A stretch of 39,083 bases of DNA, taken from assembly GCA_947498455.1 (NCBI GenBank), contig CANMKK010000039.1, positions 1 to 39,083 of the forward strand, read 5' to 3'. Numbering within the stretch: the first letter of the stretch is position 1; each line of letters begins with the position of its first letter. The position numbers were made by a program, and so were the translations under genes. Under the pieces are notes generated by a model. That model did not search any database, had not been told where the DNA came from, and was given only the letters and a program-made list of their open reading frames with translations. Shown piece by piece: positions 34,564-39,083 of the stretch. Source of the stretch: an uncultured Aquimarina sp. Its GTDB lineage: Bacteria > Bacteroidota > Bacteroidia > Flavobacteriales > Flavobacteriaceae.

Positions 34564-34584
34564 CACACAAAAAATTAGCAGATC

Positions 34585-37500
34585 ATGGCAACAATACAGA
34601 CTACAGATATACAAAGAGATTATCATCATAACCAACAGTATCTAAGTTTTCTGGATAAAATTCAGAAGGCTACCAAAACAAAAGTCACCTATAGTTTTCT
34701 GAATCATTTTCACCCCTATGTGGGCAGTTTTATTTCCCGCTTAAATAAAGGAGAACTAGAAGAAGTATTATCATTGGACACTCAAAAGCTAAAAAACAGT
34801 TCATTTTTTCCATCTAATTATACATCGAATCCTGATGGAGATGATACCATTGCGGTCATTCCTCCCATAAAAGAAGTAGACTTTAGTTATAATGGCCCTT
34901 ATGCAATTTATAATTGGGAACTATTCTTTCACATACCCTTGGCAATCGCCAATCAGTTACGCATCAATCAGCGATTTGCGGAGGCTCAGAAATGGTTTCA
35001 TTATATTTTTGACCCTACTACCAATGAAAAACCAGATCCTACTGATCCTACGGCTCGTTACTGGAAATTCCTGCTGTTTCGAAACAATACAGATCCACAA
35101 CTCATTACAGATATGCTCACCTCATTGAGCAAGGGAGAGAATACGGAGGAAGTGGAAGCGTTAAAGTCTAGCATAAAAGCCTGGAAAAAAACACCTTTCA
35201 GTCCTCATGAAGTAGCAAAATTTAGACCTCTGGCATATCAGTTCCGTGTGATCATGAGTTATCTGGATAATTTGATAGAGTGGGGAGACAGTCTTTTTAG
35301 GCAGTTTACGATAGAAACGATTAATGAAGCAGAACAACTCTATATATTGGCATCAAATATACTTGGAGACCGGCCAGAAGAAATCCCTAACCTAAAAAAG
35401 AGGCCCATACGTACCTATAAACAGATTAAGAATCAACTGGATGAATTCGGGAATGTTTTGGTAGAAATGGAAAATGAAATGCCACTAAACTCTAATGTTT
35501 CCGGGTTGGGAGGAAGCAGTGCTACAGAAGGTGTCCGTTCTTTGTTCGGGATTAGCAAACAATTGTATTTCTGTATACCGGAAAATCAAAAGTTATTGAC
35601 CTATTGGGATACAGTAAGAGATCGTTTGTTTAAGATCCGAAACTGTATGGATATTGAAGGTAATATCCGACCATTGCCATTGTTCCAACCACCTATTGAT
35701 CCGGGTATGTTGGTAAAAGCGGTAGCAGGTGGGATCTCACTGGATTCCATTATTGGAGGACTAAACCAACCGGTTTCTAATGCGAGATATACGGTGATGG
35801 TACAAAAAGCACTACAGATTTGTGGGGAAGTAAGGAATATGGGGACCTCCTTATTAGCAGCTATAGAAAAAGGAGATGCAGAACGATTACAAATCATCAG
35901 ACAAGAACATGAACTAAATATTCTTACACTAAGTAAGGATATTAAGTACTTGCAATGGAAAGAAACAGAATCCGGAACAGATGCATTATTAAAATCCAGA
36001 GAAACCATATACCAGCGTTATCGACATTACCAATTGATCTTGGGGAAGGAGGAAAGCGAGTTTTCCGCTTTCGAAGCGTTGGCATTAGATCGTGAACTGA
36101 TAACCGAAGAAAATTTTGAGGATCGATTTCAGGCATTGATAGGACAATATGATCAGGAAATTGATATCGAAGATTACAGAGAAGATAAACACGGACTAAA
36201 TCAAATTGCGGTAGATGTCGCTTCAGAAATTACCGGAGCAATTGCCAATATTACGGGAGCAGAAGATCTGGCAGAACATTTTGCCTTTAATACAGGCGAA
36301 AAATTAGACCTAAACGTATTTGGCCCTTTGGCAACACAATTAAAAGTTGCGGGATGGGTTACTAAAACATTGGTGGCACCATTATTAGGATTGATTCCGC
36401 AATTCGATGTGCACGGAACTCCACTGGGAGTTGGGGGTGCAGCAGAGTTCGGAGGAGAGCAACTGTCCAAAGGAGCAGAGTATGTAGCTGAAGGGATGGT
36501 ACAATTAAGTCATGTATCTACCGGAATGGGAGCGCAGGCACTAAAACTAGCAGGATATCAGCGTAGGGTACAGGATTGGATTTTTCAAAGCAATCAGGCA
36601 GCAAAAGACTTACAACAAATTGGTTTTCAGATTATGACCTCCTTGATCAAAGAACAAATCTCCAGAAAAGAATATGAAAATCACGGCGTACAAATAGAAC
36701 AATCACAAGCAGTAGAAACATTCCTAAAAGAACAAAAGTTTAGCAATGAAGCCCTGTATTTATGGATGCAAAATAATGTGTCTAAACTATACTATGACTA
36801 TTATAAGTTGGCATTTGATGTGGCGAAGCAAGCCGAAACCACAATGAAACATGAACTCATGCGTCCTGAGCTGGAAGAACGTTCCTTTATAAAATATAAC
36901 TATTGGGACGCTGGATATAAAGGGTTATTGTCCGGTGAAACGCTATGCTTAGACCTGCAGCGGATGGAAGTAGCATACTTAGAACAGCATAAAAGGGAGT
37001 TCGAACTTTCTAAAGCGATTTCTTTAGTACAGTTAAATCCACTTGCCTTATTACAACTAAAAACCGAAGGGAGTTGCGAAATTATGATCCCGGAGTGGAT
37101 ATTTGATATGGATTGTCCGGGTCATTATATGCGAAGGATTAAATCGATGGCAGTCTCTATACCTTGTGTAACCGGACCCTATACCAGTATTAATTGCACA
37201 TTGTCCCTACAACGCAGTTCGATACGAAAAACAGCGGTTATTGCCGAACCAGCTTCTTATGCCAGAACCGATAGTGAAGATATTCGTTTCAAAGATTATT
37301 TTGGGACCATCCAATCCATTGTAACCAGTAATGCACAGAATGATAGTGGTGTATTTAATCTTAATTTTTCGGATAGCCGTTTTGTTCCGTTTGAGTATAG
37401 TGGCGCGATTAGTACCTGGAGGTTAGAGCTTAATACCGATATCAGGCAATTTGATTACAATACCATTTCGGATGTGATCTTACATATGAGATATACAGCA

Positions 37501-37926
37501 CGCCAGGGAGGAGGCATACTAAAATCAGGAGCTACGCAGGCCATACAAGAATTGATTTTTGCCAATACAGGATTGGTACGTATGTTTAACCTAAAACAAG
37601 ATTTCCCTAATGATTGGTATCAGTATACCAGCACCGATAACAATCCGGATCCCGTTAATTTTAAGACTATACTAAAAAAGGAACACCTTAGCTATATTAC
37701 GCAAATGAGGGATATTGATTCTATAAGCATACAATTATGGCATATTGATAAAGATAACCAGTTGCAAGCACTGGATTCTTCTGCAATTCTTACAGATCTT
37801 ACCCTACTAACAGATCAACTGAATGATGTGAATGAACAGTATCAGGGAGCACTGGAATTAGACGGAACAATGTTAGAAAAAGAGGGAATGACTTTTATGA
37901 TATTTAATCCTGTACTGAGTGTTTAG
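34585..37926 (+). CDS. Tc toxin A component, C-terminal half (TcaB-like): channel and TcB-binding domain
   Basis: This 1113-aa protein matches the C-terminal part of TcA. It begins with the conserved region YNWELFFHIPLAIANQL and AEAQKWFHYIFDP (about 109-145), followed by long helices (about 330-540). A glycine/alanine-rich hydrophobic stretch at about 540-640 (ITGAIANITGAEDLAEHF, VTKTLVAPLLGLIP) and long heptad-type helices to about 800 fit the translocation channel. A beta-rich TcB-binding domain follows (about 850-1113; FNLNFSDSRFVPFEYSGAI, then DVILHMRYTARQGG at about 963-976). It is co-linear and in frame with the preceding ORF, as in two-protein TcA systems (TcaA/TcaB, YenA1/YenA2). The three toxin genes sit within 18.4 kb on one strand and make a complete A-B-C set. 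Confidence 0.95.
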   Translation: MATIQTTDIQRDYHHNQQYLSFLDKIQKATKTKVTYSFLNHFHPYVGSFISRLNKGELEEVLSLDTQKLKNSSFFPSNYTSNPDGDDTIAVIPPIKEVDFSYNGPYAIYNWELFFHIPLAIANQLRINQRFAEAQKWFHYIFDPTTNEKPDPTDPTARYWKFLLFRNNTDPQLITDMLTSLSKGENTEEVEALKSSIKAWKKTPFSPHEVAKFRPLAYQFRVIMSYLDNLIEWGDSLFRQFTIETINEAEQLYILASNILGDRPEEIPNLKKRPIRTYKQIKNQLDEFGNVLVEMENEMPLNSNVSGLGGSSATEGVRSLFGISKQLYFCIPENQKLLTYWDTVRDRLFKIRNCMDIEGNIRPLPLFQPPIDPGMLVKAVAGGISLDSIIGGLNQPVSNARYTVMVQKALQICGEVRNMGTSLLAAIEKGDAERLQIIRQEHELNILTLSKDIKYLQWKETESGTDALLKSRETIYQRYRHYQLILGKEESEFSAFEALALDRELITEENFEDRFQALIGQYDQEIDIEDYREDKHGLNQIAVDVASEITGAIANITGAEDLAEHFAFNTGEKLDLNVFGPLATQLKVAGWVTKTLVAPLLGLIPQFDVHGTPLGVGGAAEFGGEQLSKGAEYVAEGMVQLSHVSTGMGAQALKLAGYQRRVQDWIFQSNQAAKDLQQIGFQIMTSLIKEQISRKEYENHGVQIEQSQAVETFLKEQKFSNEALYLWMQNNVSKLYYDYYKLAFDVAKQAETTMKHELMRPELEERSFIKYNYWDAGYKGLLSGETLCLDLQRMEVAYLEQHKREFELSKAISLVQLNPLALLQLKTEGSCEIMIPEWIFDMDCPGHYMRRIKSMAVSIPCVTGPYTSINCTLSLQRSSIRKTAVIAEPASYARTDSEDIRFKDYFGTIQSIVTSNAQNDSGVFNLNFSDSRFVPFEYSGAISTWRLELNTDIRQFDYNTISDVILHMRYTARQGGGILKSGATQAIQELIFANTGLVRMFNLKQDFPNDWYQYTSTDNNPDPVNFKTILKKEHLSYITQMRDIDSISIQLWHIDKDNQLQALDSSAILTDLTLLTDQLNDVNEQYQGALELDGTMLEKEGMTFMIFNPVLSV

Positions 37927-37939
37927 GGGGGGAATGTAT

Positions 37940-38450
37940 TGAGAATAGAGTATTAAGTATAGAGTATTGAGTATTGATTATTAAGAATGAAGGGGGAAAT
38001 TAAGAATATGACGAACCCCGAACCCTGAGCGGAGTCGAAGGGTGGTTTTTGAGTATTGAGTACAGAGTATTGAGTACAGAGTATTGAGTATTGAGAATGA
38101 AGGGAGGAATTAAGAATATGATAAACCCCGAACCCTGAGCGGAGTCGAATGGTGGTTTTTGAGGTTTGAGAATATAGTATTAAGTACAAAGTATTGATAA
38201 TTAAGAATATGACGAACACCGAACCCTGAGCGGAGTCGAAGGGTGATTCTTGAGATTTGAGAATAGAGTATTAAGTACAAAGTATTGAGAATTAAAAATA
38301 TGATGAACCCCGAACCCTGAGCGGAGTCGAAGGGTGGTTCTTGAGGTTTGAGAACAGAGTATTAAGTACAGAGTATTAAGTACAAAGTATTGAGAATTAA
38401 GAATATGATGAACCCCGAACCCTGAGCGGAGTCGAAGGGTGAATTTCGGG
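37940..38450. repeat. Cluster of five CCCTGAGCGGAGTCGAAGGG repeats with AGTATTAAGTACAGAGTA text
   Basis: The 616-bp stretch after the toxin operon has no real gene. A core reading GAACCCTGAGCGGAGTCGAA occurs five times at 38020, 38130, 38221, 38312 and 38417 (spacings 110, 91, 91 and 105), all in the same orientation. Copy 2 ends GAATGG instead of GAAGGG. Between cores runs a low-complexity text built from GAGTATTGAGTA, GTATTAAGTACAGAGTA and TTAAGAATATGA. It resembles intergenic repeat islands known from flavobacterial genomes. Spacers resemble each other, so it is not a CRISPR array. Confidence 0.85.
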
Positions 38451-38484
38451 AGTTAGAGTAGGAGTATTTCTAGAGGTATTATAT

Positions 38485-38518
38485 AAAAAAAGCCTTATCA
38501 GGCAGAACCTAACAAGGC
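38485..38518 (-). terminator. Strong intrinsic terminator for the - strand gene
   Basis: Read on the - strand, GCCTTGTTAGG pairs with CCTGATAAGGC (11 bp including two G-T pairs) around a TTCTG loop, followed by seven T residues. It lies 24 nt after the stop of the - strand gene. Confidence 0.85.
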
Positions 38519-38542
38519 AATATTAATACAAATTGCGAAGTA

Positions 38543-39001
38543 TTATTCTTCTTCCTCATTGTTGGTGGTGCCATTGCTTTTATAATAAGGAATTTGATAC
38601 AGTTTGTTTTTTTCCGGTTGATCTGTAAATATCAATCCAGCTACTTTGCTAATTCTTTGTAATTGAGCATAAATATCATTAAGAGCAGTAATGCGTTCTA
38701 CGGTAGTCACAGTACGGTTTCCTTTTTCTTGTTCCTGATCAATATTAGCAGTACGCAAGCCCTGTGCATGGCTAGTCGCTTGATCCAGTAATTCAGCAGG
38801 AGTACTGGCAGCTTCTAGCTCGGTTCTGTATTCTTTGATGGTTTCTGCCAGATTTTCCATAAAAAGAATCATTTTTGGTTGGCTTTTGCTAACCTTACTT
38901 ACACGCCCGATACCAAATTGTTGCTGTATTGCGATATTCTCTGGAAAAGCCTTGATGACCCAATAAGATATTTTTCTGTGATATTCCTTACAATCTTCCA
39001 T
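38543..39001 (-). CDS. Hypothetical protein, possible 5' frameshift
   Basis: This 152-aa soluble, mostly helical protein is not one I recognise. It has a central region AETIKEYRTELEAASTPAEL, a Gln/Glu-rich stretch, RITALNDIYAQLQRISKVAGLI, and an acidic tail (NNEEEE). It ends at a strong terminator. The ATG at 39001 is the first in this frame. However, an upstream ATG at 39074 opens a second frame (MKKALLEDNYRETVLK) that would join smoothly to this ORF at residues FKSVCPEGMEDC if the A5 run at 39026-39030 (- strand) had one base fewer, giving about 176 aa. The gene is therefore either a shorter protein or a frameshifted one. It faces the toxin operon and is probably unrelated to it. Confidence 0.6.
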   Translation of the reverse strand: MEDCKEYHRKISYWVIKAFPENIAIQQQFGIGRVSKVSKSQPKMILFMENLAETIKEYRTELEAASTPAELLDQATSHAQGLRTANIDQEQEKGNRTVTTVERITALNDIYAQLQRISKVAGLIFTDQPEKNKLYQIPYYKSNGTTNNEEEE

Positions 39002-39083
39002 CCCTTCAGGGCAAACGCTTTTAAATTTTTAGGACTGTTTCTCTGTAATTATCTTCTAATAAAGCTTTTTTCATTTTTTTAGG

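Noticed and set aside
35601..36008. 135-aa - strand ORF opposite the second TcA half
   Set aside because: It lies antisense to a well-supported gene and shows no domain pattern.
37953..38219. 88-aa - strand ORF in the repeat island
   Set aside because: It is a translation of the repeats (NTQYSILCTQYS-like low-complexity text) and not a gene.
37940..38450. Possible CRISPR array
   Set aside because: The intervals of 91-110 bp are too long, the spacers resemble one another, and no cas gene is present.
38879..39082. 67-aa + strand ORF at the right edge
   Set aside because: It overlaps the - strand hypothetical gene, which has its own strong terminator and better protein character.
1..39083. 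tRNA, rRNA, insertion-sequence transposase or integrase genes
   Set aside because: None was found among the protein-coding frames or intergenic stretches; mobility is suggested only by non-coding repeats.

Overview
The window is AT-rich DNA with the features of a marine Flavobacteriia genome (Aquimarina/Kordia-like). This placement is inferred from protein style, tta/gta/gaa-biased codons, weak ribosome-binding sites, a TPR-type histidine kinase and word-like intergenic repeats; no rRNA or tRNA gene is present to confirm it. It holds two accessory blocks with a small regulatory region between them.

Block 1 (1-14800, all + strand) is the 3' part of a non-ribosomal peptide cluster. A giant NRPS gene enters from the left edge and contributes C(partial)-A-PCP-C-A-PCP-C-A-PCP-TE, so the chain is released here. 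Read by eye, the middle adenylation domain has the classical aspartate code (DLTKVGHIGK), the first has an isoleucine-like code (DGWFLGVTYK), and the third (DPALIGEVWK) I cannot assign. The NRPS is followed by an MFS exporter, a stand-alone luciferase-like monooxygenase of the kind tied to natural-product assembly lines, a monofunctional aspartate kinase and a type II thioesterase. Together these look like assembly, editing, tailoring, precursor supply and export.

The middle (about 14800-19577) has a small four-helix membrane protein of unknown role (- strand), then a two-gene - strand operon for a TPR/coiled-coil sensor histidine kinase and its NarL/LuxR-type response regulator. The kinase gene is divergent from block 2 across a 722-bp gene-free region with palindromes. 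Two long imperfect hairpin elements (12431-12613 and 15592-15759) resemble MITEs.

Block 2 (19578-37926, + strand) is a compact ABC (Tc) toxin locus: a single-chain TcB-TcC fusion (SpvB, FG-GAP-like repeats, TcdB middle domains, Rhs shell) ending in a C-terminal region I do not recognise, then a TcA subunit naturally split into two same-frame ORFs 21 nt apart. The first half carries two N-terminal transthyretin-like beta-sandwiches, a CxCxHC/SPAAY region, a PA14-like insertion and the neuraminidase-like/ABC-toxin region; the second carries the channel and the TcB-binding domain. No signal peptide, holin or lysis gene accompanies the toxin in the window.

The right edge has a roughly 500-bp cluster of five repeats with the core CCCTGAGCGGAGTCGAAGGG, a strong terminator, and a - strand hypothetical gene whose 5' end seems to carry a one-base frameshift. 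The points most worth following up are the uncharacterised C-terminal region of the Tc BC protein, the Asp-activating NRPS with its own aspartate kinase and monooxygenase, and the MITE-like hairpins.
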